DNA of 64,000 bases from JASJBU01 sp963797085 (lineage in GTDB: Bacteria > Pseudomonadota > Gammaproteobacteria > Chromatiales > Chromatiaceae): assembly GCA_963797085.1 (NCBI GenBank), contig CAWCOA010000009.1, positions 1 to 64,000 on the forward strand, given 5' to 3'. A program made the position numbers and the translations under genes. Below, one piece after another: positions 1 through 7,846 of the stretch (position 1 is the stretch's first letter; each line of letters begins with the position of its first letter). Under the pieces are notes generated by a model, which was given only the letters and a program-made list of their open reading frames with translations, had not been told where the DNA came from and did not search any database.

Positions 1-25
1 AATAAAAGGCGCTCTAAAGCGCCTT
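1..25 (-). terminator. Rho-independent terminator, probably the ancestral end of the tRNA-Cys transcript
   Basis: An 8-bp perfect stem (6-13 with 18-25, loop 14-17) is followed on the minus strand by a T-rich tail (1-7). It lies about 30 bases beyond the truncated tRNA-Cys copy. This is where the terminator of an uninterrupted tRNA-Cys gene would sit, so it probably terminated that tRNA before the island inserted. Confidence 0.6.
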
Positions 26-54
26 AAGCATATGATATTATTGTATTTATATAG

Positions 55-98
55 TGGAGGCTGAGCCCGGAATCGAACCGAGGTACACGGCTTTGCAG
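55..98 (-). repeat. Truncated tRNA-Cys 3' half, outer attachment-site copy of a mini-island
   Basis: These 44 bases are identical to 1446-1489, the 3' part of the intact tRNA-Cys gene from the anticodon loop through CCA. Beyond base 98 the two copies diverge and no 5' tRNA half is present, so this is not a functional tRNA. A direct repeat of a tRNA 3' end flanking non-core genes is the usual footprint of a tyrosine-recombinase integration. No integrase lies between the copies. Confidence 0.8.
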
Positions 99-414
99 TC
101 CGTGGACGTTTGATTTTTCACCTTTATAATCTGTTAGTTATAAAATTTAAGTGGCGACTCACTCCTTTGACACACTCCGCAATGGACAAGCCGTTTACTT
201 CTAGTTCACTGCTCCCTACTTAGCCAAGCAGTGAATGTTCGGTAGAATACAGACTGATTAACAATTCCCTATGCATAGTGAGTTTTCGTGTCGTATGAAT
301 AAGTAAGTCGTTCCACCTATTGCAGAAATCCAAAACGGGAAGCAAAGAAATGGCATGTCCCTGATAGAACAGCGATAATTTCTTTTCAGACATAGTTTTC
401 AAGGAGGCAACCAC

Positions 415-648
415 ATGAGCATCAGTATCGATAGGATAACGGTCAACCCGGAAATTCTCAACGGCCAACCCTGCATCAGAGGAATGAGATTGACAGTTCG
501 TCGGGTAGTAGAAGCTGTTGCGACTTACCCGAACTGGAATGATCTTAAAAAAGAGTATCCCGAACTGATGGATGAAGATATCCGCCAGGCGCTAGAGTTC
601 GCCGCTCTCAATCTTGATGACGAAGTCATCGTCAGGGGCGCTGCTTGA
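415..648 (+). CDS. DUF433-family antitoxin-like protein
   Basis: This 77-residue protein has the DUF433 pattern: an N-terminal strand segment, the short motif NGQPCIRG near residue 16, and an acidic helical part ending in EDIRQALEFA. DUF433 proteins are small winged-helix-like proteins usually encoded just upstream of a PIN-like DUF5615 gene and proposed to be antitoxins that bind DNA and the partner. A strong ribosome site (AAGGAGG at 401-407) precedes the ATG by 7 bases. The stop overlaps the start of the next gene, as expected for a co-translated pair. It lies inside the tRNA-Cys-bounded mini-island. Toxin-antitoxin activity is inferred from family and arrangement. Confidence 0.8.
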   Translation: MSISIDRITVNPEILNGQPCIRGMRLTVRRVVEAVATYPNWNDLKKEYPELMDEDIRQALEFAALNLDDEVIVRGAA

Positions 649-1028
649 TACGAATACTGCTTGATCAGGGCATACCTCGTTCTACTGCGAGATTATTACG
701 GGCACATGGCTGGGACACACTGCATGTGGGCGACATCGGGATGTCATGTGCAACTGACGTTGAAATAATTGGCAAAGGTCTCGCTGATCAGAGAGTCATT
801 GTAACTCTTGATTCCGACTTTCATGCTTATCTGGCAGTAACCGGCGCGCAATTCCAGTCCACGATAAGAATTCGCATCGAGGGATTGCGAGGTGATGAAC
901 TGGCTTCATTATTGATAGATAGCTGGAAAAACATCGAACAACAACTTATAGATGGAGCGATGATTACGATCACCGTGAATAATATACGTATCCGCAGGCT
1001 TCCTATTGGTGAGGACAATTTGTCTTGA
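645..1028 (+). CDS. DUF5615 PIN-like putative toxin nuclease
   Basis: This 127-residue protein begins with a TTG codon that overlaps the stop of the DUF433 gene by four bases. The N-terminus (MIRILLDQGIP) carries the early Asp typical of PIN-like/Mut7-C folds. A second acidic cluster, LDSDFHAYL near residues 55-63, matches the DxDF motif of DUF5615 proteins. The family is regarded as the ribonuclease toxin partner of DUF433. No upstream ATG fits the frame, so the TTG start with translational coupling is the best choice. Nuclease activity is not demonstrated here; the family call is fairly secure. Confidence 0.78.
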   Translation: MIRILLDQGIPRSTARLLRAHGWDTLHVGDIGMSCATDVEIIGKGLADQRVIVTLDSDFHAYLAVTGAQFQSTIRIRIEGLRGDELASLLIDSWKNIEQQLIDGAMITITVNNIRIRRLPIGEDNLS

Positions 1029-1445
1029 AGCAAGCGACTGGGGTCTCCTTCCCGATATCTCATCACACACAATGACACACCGCCAACCGTTCGTAATTAA
1101 GATGTAGGCCGTCAATATCTGGAAATTGCACTATCTTTACAAAAACAGACAGCTGCACCGATCGCAATTCGTGACTATCCCTTCCGAAGAAAAAATGTTG
1201 TTAACGGCTCACGGTAACAGTGAAAAATCAGATTCATATTTACTAAGTCACTTCACGATAGCTCAAATTAGCAGGGGTGCACCCGATAAACACTTGGTGG
1301 TTACAGTTGCACCATATTCTTGCCACTCGACTGAGTAGAGTCAGACTGTGTTAGGCGGGCATAGGCGGAATTTCGCGAATTTTTCCGTAAAATATTAAAT
1401 AGATAAAGCACTAAAATAAGCGCTCTATCTAATTGATTTTATTAA
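1029..1445. other. Gene-poor right part of the mini-island
   Basis: About 420 bases between the putative toxin gene and the intact tRNA-Cys. I see no convincing gene, RNA or repeat. The short open frames here have no recognisable composition or ribosome sites. Confidence 0.5.
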
Positions 1446-1489
1446 TGGAGGCTGAGCCCGGAATCGAACCGAGGTACACGGCTTTGCAG
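1446..1489 (-). repeat. Inner attachment-site copy within tRNA-Cys
   Basis: This is the 3' part of the functional tRNA-Cys gene, identical over 44 bases to positions 55-98. It marks the recombination site that keeps the tRNA intact on one side of the island. Confidence 0.8.
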
Positions 1490-1519
1490 GCCGCTGCATA
1501 ACCACTCTGCCACTCAGCC
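1446..1519 (-). tRNA. tRNA-Cys (GCA)
   Basis: A 74-base cloverleaf on the minus strand: the acceptor stem GGCTGAG pairs with CTCAGCC, followed by discriminator U and an encoded CCA (complement of 1446-1448). The anticodon GCA is the complement of 1485-1487. U73 and GCA are cysteine identity elements. A shortened copy of its 3' half lies at 55-98. Confidence 0.96.
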
Positions 1520-1568
1520 ATATAGGAGTGAAATGTATGTACTACCTTGAGTAGTACTGTGCACTTAG

Positions 1569-1593
1569 AAAAAAGCCTCGGAGTTGCCGAGGC
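1569..1593 (-). terminator. Rho-independent terminator after tRNA-Gly
   Basis: A 7-bp GC-rich stem (1575-1581 with 1587-1593, loop 1582-1586) is followed on the minus strand by six T residues (1574-1569). It lies just downstream of tRNA-Gly and upstream of tRNA-Cys. The two tRNAs may therefore be transcribed separately, or tRNA-Cys may depend on read-through. Confidence 0.75.
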
Positions 1594-1603
1594 TCTGTTC
1601 AAT

Positions 1604-1679
1604 TGGAGCGGGAAACGAGATTCGAACTCGCGACCCCAACCTTGGCAAGGTTGTGCTCTACCAGCTGAGCTATTCCCGC
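1604..1679 (-). tRNA. tRNA-Gly (GCC)
   Basis: A 76-base cloverleaf on the minus strand: acceptor GCGGGAA pairs with TTCCCGC, the T-loop GTTCGAATC is standard, and CCA is encoded (complement of 1604-1606). The anticodon GCC is the complement of 1644-1646. It has its own promoter-like sequence upstream and a terminator downstream. Confidence 0.97.
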
Positions 1680-1699
1680 GTCATTCAGAAAGAAGGCGT

Positions 1700-1727
1700 A
1701 TTTTAGCGGTCCGTGGCTGACTGTCAA
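1700..1727 (-). promoter_or_regulatory. Sigma70-type promoter for tRNA-Gly
   Basis: On the minus strand a perfect TTGACA (complement of 1722-1727) is separated by 16 bases from TAAAAT (complement of 1700-1705). It lies about 20 bases upstream of the tRNA-Gly 5' end, the right place for a stable-RNA promoter. Confidence 0.75.
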
Positions 1728-1760
1728 CCCTTTATCGCCATTAGCTGAATCTACTGGCCT

Positions 1761-2207
1761 TCAACGATAATCGTTCAGATAGGGGAGTGTAATCGTCAGT
1801 ACCCCATCCCCGACAGTTCTTTGTATATTCTCAACATCTGCATTCCGGGGAATTGATAACCGACGTCGAAAACTACTCGAACTGCGTGAATAGCTATAGT
1901 AGCCTCGCTCGCTCTGTTCCTCACGCTGGACAGAACGATCATTTTCTATCAGGATGCTTCGTCCTTGAATAGATACTTGTATCGATTCTGGATCAAGATC
2001 ACCGCTTGTATAGATATGTAGCTGATATCCCTGGTCATTCCTGCCCTTTTCTATCCTGACCCGCCCATTGTATCGATAATTGCCGGCACTGGGAGGTATA
2101 GGTCGTTCAAACCCCGGGGCAGGCATTGGTTGTGGAATTTCAGCATGCACCATGCAGGCAAGTCCGGCCAACACAAGACCAGACCCTAACAATATAAGTT
2201 TTTTCAT
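1761..2207 (-). CDS. Exported Hsp20/alpha-crystallin-like small heat-shock protein
   Basis: Residues 1 to about 23 form a clear signal peptide: a Lys pair, then a hydrophobic stretch ending in VHA before EIPQ. A proline-rich linker follows, then an alpha-crystallin-type beta-sandwich. The end is diagnostic: SIPRNADVENI followed by DGVLTITLP, matching the conserved GVL(T/E)(I/V)xLP signature. Small heat-shock proteins hold unfolding clients in an ATP-independent way, normally in the cytoplasm; the signal peptide implies a periplasmic or envelope role here. The ATG at 2207 is preferred over the overlapping GTG at 2210 because AAGGAG lies 7 bases upstream. It appears to be a single-gene unit. 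Confidence 0.8.
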   Translation of the reverse strand: MKKLILLGSGLVLAGLACMVHAEIPQPMPAPGFERPIPPSAGNYRYNGRVRIEKGRNDQGYQLHIYTSGDLDPESIQVSIQGRSILIENDRSVQREEQSERGYYSYSRSSSSFRRRLSIPRNADVENIQRTVGDGVLTITLPYLNDYR

Positions 2208-2554
2208 CACTTACTCCTTACAGCGACTTCTCTGCAGTCGCGACAGAACCACTGGAGAAGGCCTCAATTCTGGGTCGCTGGTCTTCTGGCGATAATCCAG
2301 CATTGTGGGCTCTTTCGAGAGTGCATCACAATCATCGTTGCCAAGCGAACCGATAGCTTGCGGTCAGAGTCTATGAAATATACGCACTCCTTCTAATTAT
2401 GCCATGATTTCGCAGTCAGAAGTCACCTCAAAAAATGAATCCTTAAATGTTGCAGTCAAGCTATTAAATATCTTTCTGTGTAGAAAGACGAAAATCGATA
2501 GCACTATTTAAGACACTTCTTATATACTTGAATACAAGATATTTGTTGTGCAAT
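2208..2554. other. Intergenic region between gspC-like and Hsp20-like genes
   Basis: About 350 bases, AT-rich at the gsp side. It should hold the promoter of the minus-strand Hsp20-like gene and the end of the gsp transcript. I see no gene and no convincing strong terminator. Confidence 0.4.
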
Positions 2555-3145
2555 TTATGGTGATTTGACAGCAGGCCTCGGTTTAGCGGGTGCTTTACTG
2601 GGGGGAAGACGAAAGCGTGAGGTTGAGGATTTTTGAGCGGGGTTTTTTACCAGTTCAAGTGGTAGCTTATGAGTATCACCATCGCGCTCCAGAACTGCCT
2701 CTACCGTGTTTACAGAGGTAACACGCCATCCTGAGAGGATCATTCCTTCTGAAAGCCGCAACAGCGTATTATTAGTCTGGTCCCTGACGACGGCCACCCG
2801 GGAGTCAGGCGAGATTACGACACCTTCTAATCTAAGTTGAGGCAGGCCTACCTGTTGCGTGAGCTCATTCTCAGGTTCGGGCTGTTCTTCAGGGTGCCTG
2901 CCTTCAGTAAAAAGTGGCCTGGCCAAGATTTCACTGAATTGAGTGATCTGAATCGTTTTACCTCTGTTTCCCAAAAATAGATTCGGAGTCACTTGTTTGG
3001 CTCTGGCGGGCTGTTCCAGAGAATCTTCTATTATAGGTCCTTCATGTGAGTATCTGACCCATTGTTTGAAAATTAAGATTGCCAGCAGAATACATAGCAA
3101 TGTCAATATAATGGTTACCCCATTGGCTATGTGGCGGATACTCAT
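2555..3145 (-). CDS. gspC: GspC-like (PulC/HR-domain) type II secretion protein
   Basis: This 196-residue protein has one N-terminal membrane segment (about residues 10-27), a low-complexity linker and a periplasmic domain. In that domain RLEGVVISPDSRVAV and LRLSEGM...GWRV resemble the homology region of GspC, which contacts the N0 domain of the GspD secretin and couples the inner-membrane platform to the outer membrane. The C-terminus is Pro/Lys-rich and lacks a PDZ domain. It is the last gene of the minus-strand gsp operon and overlaps gspM by 4 bases. Most systems encode GspC first, so this position at the far end is unusual. Some annotations would call it protein N; the assignment is by domain pattern. 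Confidence 0.7.
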   Translation of the reverse strand: MSIRHIANGVTIILTLLCILLAILIFKQWVRYSHEGPIIEDSLEQPARAKQVTPNLFLGNRGKTIQITQFSEILARPLFTEGRHPEEQPEPENELTQQVGLPQLRLEGVVISPDSRVAVVRDQTNNTLLRLSEGMILSGWRVTSVNTVEAVLERDGDTHKLPLELVKNPAQKSSTSRFRLPPSKAPAKPRPAVKSP

Positions 3146-3738
3146 GCGTCACCGCCCCTTATGTAACCGGATATTTCAAACTGAATATCTAAATTACTTG
3201 TTACTTGTGGCTGCGTATTGTGTCGAACCGATCTACGCCTTCTGATATTTCTGCTGCGTAAAGTCAGATTATCGATAACAAGAAATGGGTTTCCAGTCTC
3301 TATTTTGTAGAATACTTTTACCAAGGTGTCGATATCGCCTCTCATACGTACCTTAAGCGTAATTTGCGGGATACTTTTATTCTGGTTATTTGCAATGATT
3401 TGAGTACTGAGAATTTCACCACCATCAGGTACTATTATACCTTTGATAACCCTCTGTATCTCAGCTGCAGCCAGTGCTTCACTCTTACTTTGCAGATAAC
3501 GTTTATCTGACAGACGAAAGTTCTTAAGCCGGTTGTATTCCGGTAATAACGATTCACCTTCAAGTGAATTTCGCTTCAGTATAGACAAGCGTTGACTCAT
3601 TTGAGTAATTTTATCTGAATAGTGCTGATTGACTGACCAGATTGGAATGGCGACAGTTGCAACCAATGCAATAAGCAGAACCACAAATAATGAGATCGCC
3701 AATAGCTTCTGTTGTCTTTTTGTCAGCTGACCTATCAC
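3142..3738 (-). CDS. gspM: Type II secretion system protein GspM
   Basis: This 198-residue bitopic protein has a short basic cytoplasmic start (QLTKRQQK), one membrane helix (about residues 12-33), a coiled-coil-like stretch and a ferredoxin-like periplasmic domain. That layout fits the GspM family of the T2SS inner-membrane assembly platform, where it pairs with GspL. It overlaps gspL by 4 bases upstream and the gspC-like gene by 4 bases downstream, so the three are probably translationally coupled. The C-terminal run RRRRS is unusually basic. Identity rests on position as well as architecture. Confidence 0.8.
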   Translation of the reverse strand: MIGQLTKRQQKLLAISLFVVLLIALVATVAIPIWSVNQHYSDKITQMSQRLSILKRNSLEGESLLPEYNRLKNFRLSDKRYLQSKSEALAAAEIQRVIKGIIVPDGGEILSTQIIANNQNKSIPQITLKVRMRGDIDTLVKVFYKIETGNPFLVIDNLTLRSRNIRRRRSVRHNTQPQVTSNLDIQFEISGYIRGGDA

Positions 3739-4826
3739 AATACCTGTTCCTGCTTAATAGTGACTGACAGATGAAATCTCTCAGTATTTGACTGCCTATT
3801 TTGTGTTACCGGAGATCTGAATTGCGCATTAGTAAATAATTCCGAAGACTCGATGATCGGTAGTAATGCTGCAGAGGATATCGACTCACCATGAATATTC
3901 AGTTCATTGCTCTTGATTTCCAATTGGTTGATCCAGGTATCATCAGGAACAATTTGCGTCAATTCATCAAGTATCTCAAGAATTAGTATTGAAGCCTCCT
4001 TCTTTTCACCGAGAAAAAGCGCCTCCTCTTTTGCTATTTCGACCTGCTCTCTCAGTTTTGTGGTTTCAGCGGCCTTCTTGGTATAGAGCGACAACTCAGG
4101 CTCTAGCATTTTGATATGTTGTGTTTTGTTCCAAATTGGTAATATTACCGCGATCAAGAACAACAGAACCAAAAGAATACCCAATGAATAATTCACAATC
4201 CGCAGGGCATTCATCTTTTTTGCCCTTTTTTCAGAAGGCAATAGATTAATTGGAAAATGCCCTCCTGTTTCGAGATTTTTTACCGTGACGATATGTGGCT
4301 GAAATCCGGTACTTTGCAATTGATTTATTAGTGGGGAAACCCTGTCTTTCGGCACCACAATAAGTTTAAGTTCGATATTATTCTTCTTTTTATCCCGCGA
4401 GATCACATAATAGTCATAATAAACCTGCTCAGCGGAAAACGGTGTCAAACGATCCATCTCATACGACAATACTTCACGCAGATTTTCTTCAGTTGCTAAA
4501 GGGAATGCTACATTTTTTTCAAGTACGAGATTTTGTGGCAGACAGAGAATTTTTTCATTCGCACTAGGCTCCCTAATGACCTTTCCGTTCTGATGAGTTA
4601 GAAGATCAACCAACGGCAGCAAACCAATATTATGTTTTTTATTACCAATCGTTCTGTAGATTTCGACATTCTCACCATCTATTTCCAGGACGAGTTTCTT
4701 GGCATTAAAAAGGACATGCCTGAAAGACAATGGTATCGTTGATGTCAACTCATCTTTCCACCAGGTCCAGAATTCGGACAGTGGCCTGCCAAATTTATAA
4801 CCTAGTGTTGATGTTGCCTCTTTCAT
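3735..4826 (-). CDS. gspL: Type II secretion system protein GspL (PilN-like C-terminus)
   Basis: This 363-residue protein has an N-terminal cytoplasmic part of about 205 residues that resembles the actin-like GspL/PilM fold. A single membrane helix (about residues 213-233) follows, then a PilN-like periplasmic coiled coil plus small domain with the stretch DELTQIVPDDTWINQLE. GspL recruits the GspE ATPase and binds GspM. It lies between gspK and gspM in the operon, 12 bases after gspK. The sequence is intact and of ordinary length for the family. Confidence 0.85.
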   Translation of the reverse strand: MKEATSTLGYKFGRPLSEFWTWWKDELTSTIPLSFRHVLFNAKKLVLEIDGENVEIYRTIGNKKHNIGLLPLVDLLTHQNGKVIREPSANEKILCLPQNLVLEKNVAFPLATEENLREVLSYEMDRLTPFSAEQVYYDYYVISRDKKKNNIELKLIVVPKDRVSPLINQLQSTGFQPHIVTVKNLETGGHFPINLLPSEKRAKKMNALRIVNYSLGILLVLLFLIAVILPIWNKTQHIKMLEPELSLYTKKAAETTKLREQVEIAKEEALFLGEKKEASILILEILDELTQIVPDDTWINQLEIKSNELNIHGESISSAALLPIIESSELFTNAQFRSPVTQNRQSNTERFHLSVTIKQEQVL

Positions 4827-4838
4827 TGTTAAAAAACC

Positions 4839-5741
4839 TTAGCTCTGACTTGATTCTTGCCACGAAATGATAGAATAGTGTTTGTTGCCTTTTCTGGTTG
4901 TGTCAACATCTACCTCTAAACCAGCACTTGCACCGCCACTGGCTGTTGCCCAGACAGAAATATGGAACACCTTACTGAGGCTACCCTGTAGAACATTACT
5001 TTGTGGTTGCCGATCACTCTCTTCGCCATCTTCAGAATATTCGATATCAGGTTCATCAATTTCAGAGATCTGATCAAGATTATTATTAAACAGGGCTGCA
5101 AGTTCGAGCGGCGCAAAATTCTGGTTAACAAAACTCAAACCAGAAAAAACCGTGATATATGGCGAAAGCGTATTGTAGATACTTGTTTCCATCCCTAGAA
5201 CATAACGCAGTTCACCAATGCTGAAAAACTTCCTATCGGGAGTACCATAGGTCAATTTCTCTATTTGATACTCCGCATCCTCTGCCCCATTCAACCGCCT
5301 TAAGTCATCAGAATCCCTCCAATCCAATATGGCATCGACAATTTCTAATCGTTTGCTGTCTTCCATATCAATCAGGGACAACAACTTTTCCAGCACTGAA
5401 GCTGATGCCGTGTTTATGTCCACAAGTCCTGAGGAATTTCGGATCATGACCTGCACAACGCCATCATCGAAATCCATGTAACTTAAATCCCCGTTATACG
5501 GCCATCGAGTCGCATCGTCTTTGTTAAAAAGCTCCAGGATCGCGCGATTAAGCCCTGCGTCAGCCAGTGACCGCGCCTTGGCATTATCCAAGTGATGACG
5601 GGCAATCTGCATATCAATTCGCACATTTCTGGAGTGGCTTACACCAATAACACTAAGCAACACCACTATCCATAAAACCAGTACCAATGCTACACCACTA
5701 TTATATTTAGTATTCCTAATTGTGGGATATTGTAATTTCAT
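4839..5741 (-). CDS. gspK: Type II secretion minor pseudopilin GspK
   Basis: This 300-residue protein has a prepilin-type start: cleavage is expected after Gly16 and a hydrophobic helix (VALVLVLWIVV) follows. Like other GspK proteins it lacks the Glu at mature position 5. The body contains the GspK signatures SGLVDINTAS and DAILDWRDSDD, in the alpha-helical insertion that caps the pseudopilus tip. An acidic insertion (about residues 225-245) may bind calcium. GspK sits with GspI and GspJ at the pseudopilus tip. The gene is in the gsp operon between gspJ and gspL. Confidence 0.92.
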   Translation of the reverse strand: MKLQYPTIRNTKYNSGVALVLVLWIVVLLSVIGVSHSRNVRIDMQIARHHLDNAKARSLADAGLNRAILELFNKDDATRWPYNGDLSYMDFDDGVVQVMIRNSSGLVDINTASASVLEKLLSLIDMEDSKRLEIVDAILDWRDSDDLRRLNGAEDAEYQIEKLTYGTPDRKFFSIGELRYVLGMETSIYNTLSPYITVFSGLSFVNQNFAPLELAALFNNNLDQISEIDEPDIEYSEDGEESDRQPQSNVLQGSLSKVFHISVWATASGGASAGLEVDVDTTRKGNKHYSIISWQESSQS

Positions 5742-5790
5742 TGGGATTCTTAATGGTTAATCAAATCAATAATCTTGCATAGTCTAAGTA

Positions 5791-6444
5791 TTAGAATTGC
5801 GAAAGCTCGGATTGTAGTTGTATTACGAATTCTCTATTTATGCCAGCTCCCTCCTTAGAAACCATTACAACTTGAACAGCAGATGGAAGAGAGATAAATT
5901 CATCTTTCCATTCTACAAACCACTCTTCTTCAGCGTTGTTTTCAGGTTTACCATAAAAAGAAAACCTTGCATCCTTCAAGCCAGTGAGAATCTCTCTATA
6001 CGGGCTTTCTTCATCAACTGAAAACTCATCATCTCCAGGACTATGGGGTTCATAGAATAGCTCCATTGATGTACCGTTTTGACTTTTATTCACGACCAAC
6101 ATGTATTCGAAATATTCACCGACCTCGCGTCCTTGCGGTGAAGGTGCAATAAACATAATGCGCTCTTCGTCCCCCTGGAAAGCGAGGGCCCGTCGAGTGT
6201 CTTTTTTCCAGTAGATAGGATATATGTGTTCAAGTTTATTTTTAATAAGGTCTATTGCTGATCTAGTGGCCGTATTATTATTTATATTTTTAATTGATGC
6301 GTCCCAGCTTTTGGTCCCGAGTCTTAAAGCAGAATATGAAATTGTTATAATCAGCGATAGAATTGTTATGGATACCAGAAGCTCAAGCAGCGTAAAACCA
6401 TAACTGATTCTTTTTACTTTTTCTGTTTCGGTGGGCCATGCCAT
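5791..6444 (-). CDS. gspJ: Type II secretion minor pseudopilin GspJ
   Basis: This 217-residue prepilin has the class III cleavage site G16/F17 and Glu at mature position 5 (FTLLE), followed by a hydrophobic helix. The C-terminal beta domain matches GspJ in length. GspJ joins GspI and GspK in the trimeric tip that primes pseudopilus assembly. The gene lies between gspI and gspK with short spacers. The prepilin peptidase that would process it is not encoded in this window. Confidence 0.88.
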   Translation of the reverse strand: MAWPTETEKVKRISYGFTLLELLVSITILSLIITISYSALRLGTKSWDASIKNINNNTATRSAIDLIKNKLEHIYPIYWKKDTRRALAFQGDEERIMFIAPSPQGREVGEYFEYMLVVNKSQNGTSMELFYEPHSPGDDEFSVDEESPYREILTGLKDARFSFYGKPENNAEEEWFVEWKDEFISLPSAVQVVMVSKEGAGINREFVIQLQSELSQF

Positions 6445-6503
6445 TTAGACTATATATTTTTGTTCTTATTACTTTCAATTTCGATTTAGATTGGGATAAG
6501 TCA

Positions 6504-6932
6504 TTATCCACGACCGTCCAGCAAACTATTGTTTTGCAGCTTTATACTACTCAAGGTTATATTTCTTTGTTTTCCTTTTTCAATCCAGCTTACTTCTACA
6601 TCAACAACAAATGATGAGACAGGTAAAGTTTCTTCGTCATTTTCGATCCATGGCAAATAAGGACTAATAGTAGTTTTCCAGGTATATATTTTTCCAATTG
6701 CCCCAGATTCCATGCTGGGAAATATTTCTTCGATTGTGCCGATTTGCGCCATTCGAGATTCTGCGAACATCACTGCATCAACATATTGCTGAGATAGTAT
6801 CGTATTCGACACACCGCTTGAGAATATTCTAAGCAATACCGTTACCGAAAGAGCCAGGATAACGAAAGCCACCATAACCTCTATCAGAGTTATTCCGGCT
6901 ACGGTTGAATAAGCGTTATATTTTCTCATCAT
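6504..6932 (-). CDS. gspI: Type II secretion minor pseudopilin GspI
   Basis: This 142-residue prepilin has cleavage after Gly13 and the sequence ITLIEVMVAFVIL, with Glu at mature position 5. Its length and the EVMVAF motif are typical of GspI. Its start overlaps the end of gspH by 17 bases, consistent with coupled translation. It acts in the pseudopilus tip with GspJ and GspK. Confidence 0.88.
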   Translation of the reverse strand: MMRKYNAYSTVAGITLIEVMVAFVILALSVTVLLRIFSSGVSNTILSQQYVDAVMFAESRMAQIGTIEEIFPSMESGAIGKIYTWKTTISPYLPWIENDEETLPVSSFVVDVEVSWIEKGKQRNITLSSIKLQNNSLLDGRG

Positions 6933-7398
6933 GCGGGCCTTCCAGCAATGTAACCTTTCCAGTCAACCAATCAACATCGATAGAGAAATTATTATCTTCT
7001 GTACTTAACAGAATCAATCCACCCGTCGAACTACCATCCACAAAGAATTTTATTTCACTGTGATTATCATTGAAATCATTAACAGCGATGCTTTTCACAG
7101 CCAACCTGACATCTCCTGGCAGACTAACTTCAGCCCCACTATCTTTATAATCGCTTGAATAACTGTTTGTCAGAGGATTAAAAGTAAGACTGGTTTGTCG
7201 ACCTTTCAAAATAGCCATATTTCTGACATATTTTATGTCATGGTAAAGGTCATTAGCCGTTGCCTTGAGTGTTACTGAAGGCATTACACTGCTTAAAAGT
7301 GGCGGAACAAGCGAAAGCAGCAGACTCATTATTACGAGCACTATGAGCAATTCAATAAGTGTAAATCCTTTTACATCATCTGCTGCAAACACCGTCAC
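6916..7398 (-). CDS. gspH: Type II secretion minor pseudopilin GspH
   Basis: This 160-residue prepilin is cleaved after Gly11 (KGFTLIELL, Glu at mature +5). A GspH/FimT-type domain follows, with ATANDLYHDIKYVRNMAILKG after the helix, the conserved segment of that family. GspH links the tip complex to the GspG shaft. It directly abuts gspG and overlaps gspI. Confidence 0.9.
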   Translation of the reverse strand: MTVFAADDVKGFTLIELLIVLVIMSLLLSLVPPLLSSVMPSVTLKATANDLYHDIKYVRNMAILKGRQTSLTFNPLTNSYSSDYKDSGAEVSLPGDVRLAVKSIAVNDFNDNHSEIKFFVDGSSTGGLILLSTEDNNFSIDVDWLTGKVTLLEGPHDEKI

Positions 7399-7833
7399 TC
7401 ACCAACTAACAATGTCCTTATTATCATCCTCTCCTCCCTCGGTACCGTCCATGCCGTACGAGTAGAGATCATAAGGTCCATTGTCTCCTGGAGATTGATA
7501 TTGATATTCACGCCCCCACGGATCATTTGGGAGGGTTTTTTTCTTTAAATAAGGTCCATGCCAGTTTGATGCGCCTGCAGGCTGCTCCACCAGTGCAACA
7601 AGCCCCTCATCGGTAGTCGGGTAGCGCCCCATTTCAAGATAGAAGAGATCCAGGCCTGCACCGAACTCCTCGATTTGAAGGTGTGCTGTATCGCTTTTTG
7701 CACCGCCCAAGTAACTCAAAACCCTAGGCCCCACCAGTCCGGCAAGGAGTCCAAGTATTACGAGTACCACCAACAGTTCAATTAGTGTAAAACCTTTGTT
7801 AGTTTGTTTATTGTACTTAATATCGTTCGTCAT
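7399..7833 (-). CDS. gspG: Type II secretion major pseudopilin GspG
   Basis: This 144-residue protein has a prepilin leader cleaved after Gly14 and Glu at mature position 5 (FTLIELLVVL). The characteristic GspG segments are all present: GRYPTTDEGL, PNDPWGREYQY and the calcium-site region near DGTEGGEDDNKD. GspG polymerises into the pseudopilus that pushes folded substrates through the secretin. It has the usual family length and lies between gspF and gspH. Confidence 0.97.
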   Translation of the reverse strand: MTNDIKYNKQTNKGFTLIELLVVLVILGLLAGLVGPRVLSYLGGAKSDTAHLQIEEFGAGLDLFYLEMGRYPTTDEGLVALVEQPAGASNWHGPYLKKKTLPNDPWGREYQYQSPGDNGPYDLYSYGMDGTEGGEDDNKDIVSW

Positions 7834-7846
7834 TTGATTTCATCTG

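Larger units (their letters stand above)
99..1445. mobile_element. Mini-island between tRNA-Cys direct repeats (remnant integrative element)
   Basis: This 1.35-kb segment is bounded by the 44-bp tRNA-Cys repeats. It contains one recognisable two-gene module, DUF433 plus DUF5615-type. Bases 99-414 hold no gene that I recognise. No integrase, excisionase or transposase is visible, so the element is a deletion remnant or was mobilised in trans. The repeats are seen directly; the island history is inferred. Confidence 0.6.

Noticed and set aside
55..130. A second functional tRNA-Cys
   Set aside because: Only the 3' half matches; there is no D-arm or 5' acceptor strand after base 98.
1126..1338. 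70-codon open frame in the mini-island as a third island gene
   Set aside because: No ribosome site and no family resemblance; composition is not coding-like.
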